From NCBI GenBank assembly GCA_038373885.1, contig JAWZYV010013555.1, positions 372,001 to 436,000 on the forward strand: a DNA stretch of 64,000 nt. The letters run 5' to 3'. Shown here piece by piece: positions 23,275 to 33,210 of this stretch. Both the position numbers and the translations under genes were made by a program. Within the stretch, counting starts at the first letter, position 1; each line of letters starts with the position of its first letter. Source of the DNA: Cheiracanthium punctorium (Eukaryota > Arthropoda > Arachnida > Araneae > Cheiracanthiidae). Below the pieces are notes generated by a model, which saw only the letters and a program-made list of their open reading frames with translations, was not told where the DNA came from and searched no databases.

Positions 23275-23815
23275 TTAAACAATACTGAACAGGTTAAAAA
23301 CATTTAGAAAGTCCAGAATCTGTAAAGGGTTGGTCGAAAACAGATCATTCTTAGACAAACCCATGCACGCAAGAACATGATCAGGTGAAGCCTGATGTTC
23401 ACTGCAGATGGTGCACTTAGGGAACACCTTTGCTCCTCCAATAAATTTAAGAGTTCTCGTGTACCAATCCGATGACGGGACATGCAAGAAAAATCACGGC
23501 GACTCAACCCAAATCAATGAGACTTCCAGGCTTATCCGGCACGAACCAGTGGTGAGACACACTTAGAATACCTTGTTGTTTAAGTATCTTCTTTTGACAA
23601 GATTTAAAAAGATCAAAGTCTATAGCTGCATTGGGAAAAGCAGCTGACTTAGCAAGTCTGTCGACCATCTCATTTCCCACCAGCCCAATGGGCAATGTGG
23701 GAAGGAATCCATTGGAATGTTAATGAGGAGTCCTTGTGAAGTGAGTCAATTTATGTCACAATATCCCTGTATATTGATTTTGAACTAGTATAACACCTCT
23801 GTAGCTCCTGGGGGG
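23275..23815 (-). pseudogene. Non-LTR retrotransposon: C-terminal half of RNase H and tail
   Basis: Minus strand continues the RNase H domain after the hAT insertion: LTFQWIPSHIAHW and GNEMVDRLAKSAAFPNAA, the typical C-terminal RNase H motif of I/Jockey-related elements, then TRTLKFIGGAKVFPKCTICS with the Cys/His tail of such proteins and HQASPDHVLACMGL. Stops and frameshifts break it. The first half is at 27106-27392. Confidence 0.8.
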
Positions 23816-24776
23816 CTAACAAGTAGAGATGGGGAAAAGCGTTATTTTCAAAGAACAGTTGTTCACTGTTCCCGTTCTTTTATAAAGAACAGTTCTTTTT
23901 CCTGTTCTTTTGAGAACAGATTCTTTGATTTATTGGAGCTTTATTATGACTATTTTATTCAATTTAAAAATGAAAACATACGTCCTTTTTAACATGTATT
24001 ATGCTTTAATACAATTGCAAAATGTTTAAAAAAACTTTGCAACCAACATACTGGCTTTCTTTAATCAAGTATATTAGCAGTAATTTTTGGTAAAAATATT
24101 TTAATTATATTAACGTTCTATAATATAGTGTTAAATATGCACATATTTCTAAAATCAAAAATTTTTCTGTGCTTTTTATTAACTTTTGTTATCCTTACTC
24201 ATAGCATGTATGTAAAAAGAAATGGAAAAACTTCAATTCTAGAGAGAATTATTCAGGCCAGGCCTAATTTTCGATTACTTACCTGAGGGATACAATATTG
24301 CTTATATGAGTAAACAATATTTGAGTCTGACAGCTCCTAAAATGACATAATATTCATAACTGCTTATTTTGATTAGACTATATTGAACAAAGCTTTGGAA
24401 GCATCGGAATCAATAACTTTAAAATCCGTCCAAACAAAAGATTTTTTTTCTATCCATGAGGAAAAACTATCCAAACATAAGCATAACTAAGAGTTGTACC
24501 AGTAACAGCGCAAAGGAATGATCTGTTTCAACTAATCCTTGAACGGTCTGATACAATATGCCACGTGACTGCATACCCTTTTGTTTTAGTTTTTTCTTCT
24601 TCAGCACTACTGCAGTAAAAGAGCCGACACACAAGAGGAGCGACCGCTGAAGCTGACAATCTTCGATGAAATCCTCCACCCCCTCCTTTCCTAGCCTTAT
24701 TCCTTGTCCACACCATAAATTTCATGATAAAGCGAAAGTAACGCAAGACTTTGACCCTGGATAATGTGCCAGGGGG

Positions 24777-24813
24777 TCGTCGGGTAGTACGTTACCTCGG
24801 GCACATAATATCC
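24777..24813 (-). repeat. 37-bp patch identical to Gypsy RT
   Basis: TCGTCGGGTAGTACGTTACC and the following GTACGTTACCTCGGGCAC / ATAATATCC match 55951-55987 of the Gypsy gag-pol with one mismatch. Flanking sequence does not match Gypsy; short AAGTAACGCAAG copies lie on both sides. Probably a templated insertion. Confidence 0.7.
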
Positions 24814-25009
24814 ACATTATCACAATGCACCTAAGTAACGCAAGCTTCGACCCTATAGTCGTAACTCTTGGAGGAATGGGAGGGGGGGGGGGTTGTAAGA
24901 GATTTTTTCGGACTTTCAAACATTTTAATACAAAAATAATAATGATTAAAAACTCAAAATACTATAAGAGTGTTCACTATAACGAAAGCTGGAGAGAGAG
25001 GCCGTACTT

Positions 25010-25173
25010 CAAGGCCGTACCCAGGGGGTCTGGTCCCCCTTTCCCCCGAAATTAAAAATTTTGTTAACAAAATAATAAAGTTGAAGTCTTTGTGAAAAAT
25101 TCAGCCTTTTTCTTTCGTTTGGTCCCCCTCCGAAATTTTTGTCTGGATAAATTTTTTTCTGGATACGGCCCTG
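25010..25173. repeat. MITE (CCGTACCCAGGGGG family)
   Basis: Starts CAAGGCCGTACCCAGGGGG, ends TTTTTTTCTGGATACGGCCCTG, so the termini are inverted (CAGGGCCGTAYCC). Contains the family core TTTTGTTAACAAAATAATAA. Confidence 0.6.
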
Positions 25174-25202
25174 ACCCCTTGTCCCCTATCTAAGCACTCA
25201 TG

Positions 25203-25419
25203 CAAGAACGTACCCAAGGGGGTGAATCAGGAAGTCTGCCCCCCCCAATTTAAAATGTTGTTAACAAAATAATAATGATGAAGTCGTTTGCTGAAAAATT
25301 CAGCCTTTTTCACCGTTCGCTCCGCCTCTTAAAAAATATATATTGTTCCTAAAATATATATTGTTCATACCCCTCACAATCCCCCCCCCCACCCCAAAAA
25401 AATTCTGGCTACGTCCTTG
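25203..25419. repeat. Second MITE of the same family
   Basis: Starts CAAGAACGTACCCAAGGGGG and ends AAAAAATTCTGGCTACGTCC; core TGTTAACAAAATAATAATGA. It lies 30 bp from the copy at 25010-25173. Confidence 0.55.
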
Positions 25420-25550
25420 TATAAATACACCATATACATATAATGCAATAACGTCGAGGGAGAGATGTCCAAACCCATAGGACCCCTCCCCTTTCTAAGT
25501 ACGGCCTTACTTCTGACTCCAAGTCTACAACTTAGACCCTGTATTCAGCT

Positions 25551-26137
25551 CAGGGACTCTACCACCATAGTATCGGAAAGCTTTCGCTAGCGAATATATC
25601 GAGCCGTCTCTTCTCATGATGTCACAATCCGAGAAATATCCGATATGCCCTACTACGATCCTGTCGTGATTGTTTCACTGTCGTATTGACTATCGGAAAT
25701 AATGCTGTTTTTTCCCGACACGTTGGATGAAGGCGAAAACTTACATTCCGGTATCGGGGAGTACGAGATGGATGGGTTTTTATTGTGTGGTTCGTGGAGT
25801 GTCAACTACTTCTACAAAAGGACCCCTCTCCCTAGCATGGTGGGTCTGTCAGAAACGGGTTTCCACTCGTGATGGATGTCACCGGAGTCTTCGAAAATTC
25901 TGAAGACAATGCCTTCGTTTAAGAAAATTGGAGGAAAGTCTAGTGTTTTGATTGGTTGATCGCTCTGAGTGTCGGATAGAACTCTAGCAAGCACAAAAAT
26001 ACTCGCTTGTTTTATTCGACATTCATCGTGGTAGCACCAAAAGGAGAGTCGCGGCTATTTATCCGAAGTATCTGACTATCCGAAAGCGAGAAATATCAGT
26101 GACTGATATTCTACGACACCATGGTGGTAGAGTCCCA
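25551..26137. mobile_element. MITE with GGGACTCTACCACCAT ends
   Basis: GGGACTCTACCACCATAGTA at the left and GGTGGTAGAGTCCC at the right form inverted ends about 585 bp apart. TCGGATA/TATCCGA-type motifs repeat inside (TATCGGAAAG, CTATCCGAAAGCG). It sits within the hAT element. Confidence 0.55.
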
Positions 26138-26798
26138 GAACGGAATTAAAGCAAAAGAACAGATCAAAAAGAACACCTTTCACCCCGTTCACCAAAGAAC
26201 ACTTCGTTTACTCAGTTCCGAAAAGAACACCAGCTCTCTCGGTTCCTCGAAAAAACACCTAGCTCTCCGTTCTTTCTCCGTTCCGCGAAAGAACGCTGAA
26301 CTAGGTGTTCCAGCTCACTGATCTCCAGCCGTGATCAAAGAACTGGTTCTTTTTCAGCCAATAGGAGAGGGCCTCTCGGAACAGGTTCTTTTTCAGCCAG
26401 TAGGAGATGGATGAAAGCGAAGGCGCGTTTTATATGGACTTATTTTATTGCTTTTATTATAATTTAACGTTGATAAAATATTTTTTTCGATTTGTTTGTT
26501 TCAGACTATCATTATTATTAAATTTTTACTTTGATTGAAATTGAGTAGTTTGGCTGGAATAATAAAAACTGACGCATTGTTTTCCTGTGAGTGCATTTCG
26601 TATTGAACATATAAGAAAGTTTCTTATTCTTAGCCCGGGTCCACTCTAAAATTATGGTAGGTTGGGCTAAAAGTTCTATTCCCCCCTCCCCTCAGATAAT
26701 GATCATCATTATCATTATTTCTCAAAATAGCTAAGATTCCGCAATTACTTAGAATTTGATAAAGCTAAAATTGTGAACTTCTGTCCCCACCATCAGAT

Positions 26799-26960
26799 AC
26801 GTAGCCAAGGTGTGAACAGGAGAGGGGGTAGGAGGGGGGAGGAAGGGGCCTGGTCCCCCAGAATTTAAATTTTTCTTAGCAAAAAAATATTAATCACGCC
26901 TTTTAATGAGAAATTTCACCTTTAAGGCCTTTTCCAAAATTTATTTTTACAACGATCTTG
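26799..26960. repeat. Degenerate MITE (CCGTACCCAGGGGG family)
   Basis: CGTAGCCAAGGTG, GGCCTGGTCCCCCAGAATTT, a CTTAGCAAAAAAATATTAAT core and AATGAGAAATTTCACCTTT follow the order of the other family members. Confidence 0.4.
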
Positions 26961-27105
26961 CCTGCCATAAAATTTTGAAGTGTCGGACCTTAATGAACTG
27001 AGAACATGTTTTTGCCGTGATCACTGAACAGGGTGTTCCCGTTCTTTCTTGAGAACAAGTTCAAAAGAACAGGATGTTCATTCTTTCTCCATCTCTACTG
27101 CCAAG

Positions 27106-27392
27106 GAACCTACAAAGAAAACAATCTTATTTGGCATAAATTTATCAAAGTAATTTAAGGCCATCTCAATTGCCTTAAGTTCAGCATTAATGACTGAACA
27201 ATCTCTAGGGTTTGTATGATTCAAAGTCTGATACTGATTGCTAAACTCAATAACTGCCCCACTTCCAGAATTTCCATCAATGTCCTTAGACCCATCGGTA
27301 TAGATATTAATGTCATCCGGGCCAAAATAATTTATCTTCTCAAGAGCTAGAGCCCACAAGTGACATGGGAGTTCATCTTGCACCAAGTACAA
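27106..27392 (-). pseudogene. Non-LTR retrotransposon: N-terminal half of RNase H
   Basis: Minus strand: INIYTDGSKDIDGNSGSGAV with the first catalytic D, then DCSVINAELKAIEMALNYF with the E, then KIVFFVGSLA where the third catalytic D is replaced by G. The frame breaks exactly at the hAT end (27098). Continues at 23815 on the far side. It belongs to the RNase H of an I/Jockey-like retrotransposon. No RT was found upstream. Confidence 0.8.
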
Positions 27393-28229
27393 ACTATAAA
27401 ATAACGCTTATTAGTTTGGTTCATTTCTTCCATGCGATCTAAATTAAAGTGAGTAAAAGCCGAAAGGAGAAAAAGTCACTCAGATTTTCTTCATCTCTTT
27501 CAATCACCCTGTGTGACCATGTATGTTGTACATGTACAGGGGGAGTGCATAGCTTCCTGGAAGTCCAACACTTTTCACCTGAGCAGAATATCATAGTAGA
27601 ACAGTATATGCAAGAAATGGACCTTCCCCAATTGGGTGGAGCGAAAACACTTTTTTTCGAAATTCACATTGCCTGAGTCATATTATGGTGCCAAACTAGC
27701 TGAAACCAATTGTCTCCAAATTTGAGCTTAAAATGTGGACATCTTGAGATTCTTCACCTCAAGTGAATATTTATATTGGCTTTTTTTGGAGTTTTTAATG
27801 ACTTTTATGTAAAAAAAATATTTTTTGAATTTAATATTTTACTAAATAATTAATTAATTTGTAAAATAATATTAATTAATTACTTTCTCATTACTAAATT
27901 CTTTTATTAAAATGTTACTGCCAGATATCAGATCCAGAAATGGCTTTTTGTACATAAAAAAGGCAAATTATACTCTAAAATCTACTAGATGGCAGCGCGT
28001 GTTCTAATCTAAAAACTATTTTATCATAACCCAATTAGACACTTCACTTTTATTGTGTGGAATGATTCGTTTTTGCGATTGCCTTTGTTTCAACCACTTG
28101 ATTCTAATTTGTAACATTGAAGCAATACGTTTTATTAATTTTGATTTATATTTGACAAAATATAATACGGAGTTTTGAATTGACGACAACTATAAGGGAA
28201 ACGGTTTGTAGTGTTTTCGAAATTCCAGT
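27393..28229. other. No supported gene
   Basis: AT-rich; a 75-codon ORF at 27449 has no recognisable motif. Nothing else seen. Confidence 0.4.
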
Positions 28230-30491
28230 ACAATTGAAAGAGACAGTGTTCTCAACGTATTCTGATGTAATGAAGCCTTTCTTATTCACAAAAAATGATA
28301 TACTGTGGTAGCAAGAGAACAAGAAGCATCCTTCAGTAAAAGAGATCATCGAAATTATTTCTTTTGTCGTTGAAAGAATTTGGAAGAAAGCCTCCTTGCC
28401 TGTGGTAAGTCCCCAAGAAGTAATTCCCCTTATTAAAAATTATAATGAAAGATACGATCACAACTTAATTCTACACAAGTGGCACAGTCTTTGTACGCCA
28501 TGTACTTCGATGGAAGAAAGGACTAAAACTATAATGCAAGAAAGGAAGCCCTTTATCTACGACCGTACCCAGGTAGCACATACAAATTGACAGAACGTGA
28601 TTACCACATATTACATTGTGCAAAACGCGTTCTGGTTCAAAATTTGTGCTTCGGATAATTGAGCTTCACGTTTTACTGTAGTACTCTGAAATATCTACTA
28701 TGAAAGATTTTCTTACTAGGACTGCTTAACGTACAGACAACGTATTTTACAACCGTTCTATAATCCACGTACTTTACCACATACTAAAGAGGTTCAATGT
28801 AGTACAAAACGACGACAAAAATTTCCGCTAGAGGGCCACTACCGAAATTAAGACCGTGGCTTAAACCAGCGAGAAGAAGTTCAAAGACACCTCAGCCAAA
28901 TCAGTGTTGTTTGCATCTAAAGACTTGTGGTTGGACATTTTGCTGTTCCGTACCTTAACAAAGTAAGTACAACTTACACAAACAATGTTGTAATATATTT
29001 ATAATTTGAAAATTGTAATAAGCAACATCAATCCTATTAATTAGCCGTCGATTCAAATAAACAACGAAACTGATTTAAAAAAAAGCTGTAGAATATCGGT
29101 TATTTACTTAATTTTATAGTACGACCTGCATAATTAGACATACGTACAACGTTTTAAGTACGTGTGGAGAACACTGAACAGGACCGAGATTTTGACGAGC
29201 ATTGTGCGTGTTTTGCCCAGACATTCTGACGTAAGCGACACTGTAAATCTGTACGGAATGCTAACGTGCTATCTGAACGTGGAAATTACGACCTTTGAAC
29301 AAGTTTGTGCTACTTGGGTAGCTATGAAAGAGCATATTGTTTTGTTGTCAGAACCTAGATCTGTTCACATAGGACATGTGACTCCAGATTCAGGCTCTAG
29401 TGCTGATGTTACTTGCAGCATCACCAACTTCGTTACATAGAAAGAGATTACACTTTCGGATCATGCTGCCGTTGGGTGCGATGGAACGAAAGTCAACGTT
29501 GGGAAGAAAAATGGTGTAGTTAGACGGCTTGAAATATTTGTTGGCTATAAATTGCACTGGTTTGTATTCTTATTGCATACTAATGAACTACCCCTTCGCC
29601 TCCGGGATATAAGATTGACGGAAAGACACCTGGGCCACACCAGTTTTATGGAACAATAGGAAAATCTCTGGAAACGTGTGAAACCTTTGCTGTGACAAAT
29701 TTTGTTTCTGTTCCTGTTTGCTCTGCCTGAAATTGATAAAAAACACCTCAGTACAGGACAAAATTACCTCTTCTATATTTCTAGGGCAGTATGCTAGGGA
29801 CAGTGCCATCTAAATTTGGCAAAAAGAAGTCCAGGAAGGATGTCTCATTCAAGCTGACTTACTACAGCGAACAGAATACTGCGCCTGTACGTGTCGACTG
29901 CTGAACCAACAGAATGCTTTAAATTCCTAATAGACTATGTGATGAAGTTTACGTGCCATCCTGGTTTGAAATAAAGAAAATCCCAGGAGCTACTCATGGA
30001 GCACGGAATGATGAAAAGAAGTTCATTCTTGCCAGAAGATTTTAAGTCAACCATTCATGAAGTTATTCAGATGAACTCTTATTTTGCTCATTGTGAAAGT
30101 ATTTTGTTGGCAATGCTGTTTGATGAATAATCCCATAGTCCAGAATTTGGCCTAAGAATATTGAAAGCAAGAAAAGCTGACTGGAACGGGAAAATAACGC
30201 CAATTTGATCTTTCAAATATAAATTTCGAAGCAGAGGAGTATTTTCACATGATTCACTGGGGCAATCCTTTGGAACCACCAGCTACCATGAACCCCAGTG
30301 ACGAAGACGTTGTAAGTATGATCAGAGACGCTTCAGAATTTGAAATAAAGAAGCTCCTTTGCCATTCTCAAGCAGCAGAAAGCCATGTAAGAATATTAAA
30401 AGAACCAAAATATGAAAGGAACCTCCAAAGTTTGATACCAAATTTAATTATTTTGCCCGGCATGAGAACTCCAAAATTGAGGACTGATTAA
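28230..30491 (+). pseudogene. Repeat-associated ORF family with DGTxxNTG-like motif
   Basis: Plus strand, several frames. Recognisable pieces in order: KASLPVVSPQEVIPLIKNYN near 28390; VLPRHSDVSDTVNLYGM near 29200; SDHAAVGCDGTKVNVGKKNG near 29455; LHTNELPLR near 29580; LTTANRILRLYVST near 29865; and FHMIHWGNPLEPPATMNPSD to RTPKLRTD ending at 30491. I know this order from a highly repeated, uncharacterised arthropod protein family, probably transposon-borne. Stops and frame changes between all blocks mean it is dead. Function of the family is not known to me. A second copy lies at 43470-44520. Confidence 0.6.
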
Positions 30492-30702
30492 AGTAAAGTG
30501 TTCTATTAGTCAATTATACTCGAAAGGTAAATTTGGTATCATTTCCTTTTCTGTATTCGTGTGCTTTCAAAATATTAGTTGTCTTTAAAAATGAAGTAAT
30601 ATGTAAATATTTAATAGCTATGTATTCAAAATATACCCAAAAACTTATGACGCTCGATTGCAAGTTAGTGACTTTTTTTTTCTTTCTTTTTTTTCTTTCT
30701 TT

Positions 30703-30740
<38 letters not shown>

Positions 30741-31295
30741 TTGTTAACGGCAATGTTTTACTATTTCTTTTTAGTAGTTAGAACTGTTTTTGAGTCGGAA
30801 AATAAAGTTATTGTAAGCATTAAAATGAAATTTTTAAAAAATGATTTTTTTTTACTTTTTACGTTAACATTCCTTTCTTTGAGCCCAGTGTGGAACCTGA
30901 AGACAATCAGTGAATGGACTAAATTTTTTTTCTGTGACTTTTTTGCCAAATAGCACCATTTGTTGAGTCAGGAAAAATAAAAAAAATTGCCATTTTCACT
31001 CCACCCTACTCCCCAGTTTTTTGGGAGGGATTTCTCCGTCACTCGAGGAGCGGAAGTTTTTCTTTTTTGTTAGACTACAGTACGGCAAAGTGCGCTTAGC
31101 TCAACTGTTATCTGTTCGTTTTCTTACAGTTTTGCTGGATTGAGGTTACATCTGATCTCTTCGTTTCTCTCCCTCCCCCTTCCCAAGTTTGCATAGAACT
31201 TTGCGGAAATCATCAAGCAAACTCAGTTCAGTTGAATGAGGTTTTTGAGGAGTTAGTTCAATGCAATGAAGGTCGGAGCTTGCTTTATTTTTTTC
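30492..31295. other. AT-rich, long poly-T run
   Basis: A run of about 32 T ends at 30738. No gene, and no clear transposon ends. Confidence 0.5.
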
Positions 31296-31356
31296 TGGAG
31301 TTGAACCCGAAACCATAGTACGGTGCGTTACCCACCATACAATCTGGTTGGCTCAC
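31296..31356 (-). tRNA. tRNA-like sequence (pseudo-tRNA or SINE head)
   Basis: Minus strand has an A-box-like ATGGTGGGTAACGCACC and a B box GGGTTCAACTCC at normal spacing. The acceptor stem is not convincing. Confidence 0.35.
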
Positions 31357-32821
31357 GAAATAAATCCTTTTTTAAAAATATATTTCCCAAAATTCTGGAT
31401 TTTTTTAAAGTCCATTCATGAGACAGGATTTGCAAAATTAAATATTCATAACGAATGAACGAAATTTATAACTAATTCTACATTTCAATGTTCATTGTAA
31501 ATCTGAGAGCAAGCCTCTACTGAGCGCTCGCGAAAATCAGAATTAAGCAGTATCTAAAATAGTATTTATAGGGCATAACTGTTTTATGAATCCTATTTCA
31601 TCCATTTGATGAAACTAAAAAGTGTACGCACAACAAATACTAACTAAAATTTTCAGATCAAGTATATATTATGCTTAGGCCATAGATGTATATATATATT
31701 CAAATTTTAAGAATGTTTTCTTTGTAAATGTTTAAAGTATCAAATACCAGATTCACCTACGAATGAACAAAATCGTTCAAGTGATTTTTCTGCAACTGTA
31801 AAAAGAGTAATTTTGAGCCATATTTCTCGAAATGTTTTCATTAAAAAATATTTCTTTCTTTTTTTTCCACTGAGAGAAATAAATTATTTGAAATTTTGTT
31901 TCAAGATTCCGATACTTTCACTCTGATGGCAAAACTGATGGCAAAATGAAACAGAAAAATGAATACAATTTGTATAAGTTTAAATGTTGAAAGAGCTGGT
32001 ATCGATTACTTTCTGAGCCCAAGATCTGTTATTTTTATTTCCTTCCAGCAATTTTAGATCCCTCATTCCCCAGCAGCAGTACCTGAAAATTTCAGTTTCT
32101 GCAGCAAAGAAGTAGATGATAGCCAAAGGATAAGAAAATTCTTTGAAAAATGCTTCTTGAAAAAACTCTAGGGGAAGTTTCACCTCCCTTTCTCGGTGGG
32201 CTTTATTCGAAATGCAAAACATCCCTATTTTACTCTTTAAAAGTCGTTCAGATGCCAGAGGTGTTCCTCTTGAGTTAACAACATCTGTTTGAGTCAACGT
32301 GAATTTCACTTTCTGTTATGCTAGAAGAATAAAGCTTTTTTTTTTAATAAAAAAATCTGAACGTTATTGAAAGATACTCCATGCAGGCGAACCATTGTTG
32401 CGCGAATTTTACTGAACTGACATCTTAATCGTACCCTAACAAGTGCTAATGGGTTTCAACCCTCAATTTTCTAAAAACTCTGAGTAGCTATCCTAATTAT
32501 GTACGAATTCATAACAAATCCTGCTATCATTCGCAATAATTTTTCTTTTTCTTTCGAAATGTAGTAAAAAGAAAGACTAAGAGAATAAAGTTTTTTGTTT
32601 TTTTTTCTCATTGTATATAACTGCTTAAATATCATACTTAATGGAAAAATATGAACCAATTGAGAAATTGAATTCTGATGCCACACTTCATATTCAAACT
32701 TACTTTATGCATAAATAATTAAAATTTTGTAAAAAAAGAGATAAAAATTTAATTAAATGCAATCCCGTAATGCCCCAGTTAGTTAAAGCTCGGTTCTCAC
32801 TCGAACAAAGAAAGTAACGTT

Positions 32822-32983
32822 GTTTCCGGTCAGCACTTTTGAGGAGAGCAACCTCTCTTGACTGAAATGCTGTGGGACCATATACCTAAAGGGTGCTGGT
32901 ATGTTTCCGGTCAGCACTTTTGAGGAGAGCAACCTCTCTTCACTGAAATGCTGTGGGACCATACACCTAAAGGGTGCTGGTAT
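32822..32983 (+). repeat. 81-bp tandem duplication
   Basis: GTTTCCGGTCAGCACTTTTG begins at 32822 and 32903; the two 81-bp units differ at about two positions. Confidence 0.9.
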
Positions 32984-33178
32984 ACATAAAATCTGTTCAA
33001 ATCTTCAGTCTTCTATGTTAAAGGGTTTCTGTGGGTGCAAATCCAGGTACAGGTCTCACATCTAGAATTTTTCCCACATTAGAAGGCCCGTCTCGCAAGA
33101 AGGTATGTGACCATAAACCCAAAGGATCGGCTCTTTCCTGTGGGAAACAACAGCACGTTTGTTAATAAACAAAGAGAA

Positions 33179-33182
<4 letters not shown>

Positions 33183-33209
<27 letters not shown>

Positions 33210-33210
33210 T
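33183..33210. repeat. TA microsatellite
   Basis: Uninterrupted AT dinucleotide run. Confidence 0.85.

Larger units (their letters stand above)
23824..27097. mobile_element. Large non-autonomous hAT-like element
   Basis: Ends TAGAGATGGGGAAAAGCG and, read inwards from the right, TAGAGATGGAGAAAGAATG; flanks CTAACAAG and CTGCCAAG agree at 6 of 8 bases, a decayed 8-bp TSD. It splits the RNase H reading frame of a non-LTR retrotransposon, which confirms its borders. Subterminal regions are full of AAAGAAC/GTTCTTT motifs (23860-23925 and 26155-26390, 27030-27080). No transposase is seen. It holds at least three smaller repeats. Confidence 0.75.

Noticed and set aside
31980..32309. 109-codon minus-strand ORF
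   Set aside because: No recognisable domain, no homologous block elsewhere in the window and no splice or promoter support; kept only as a note.
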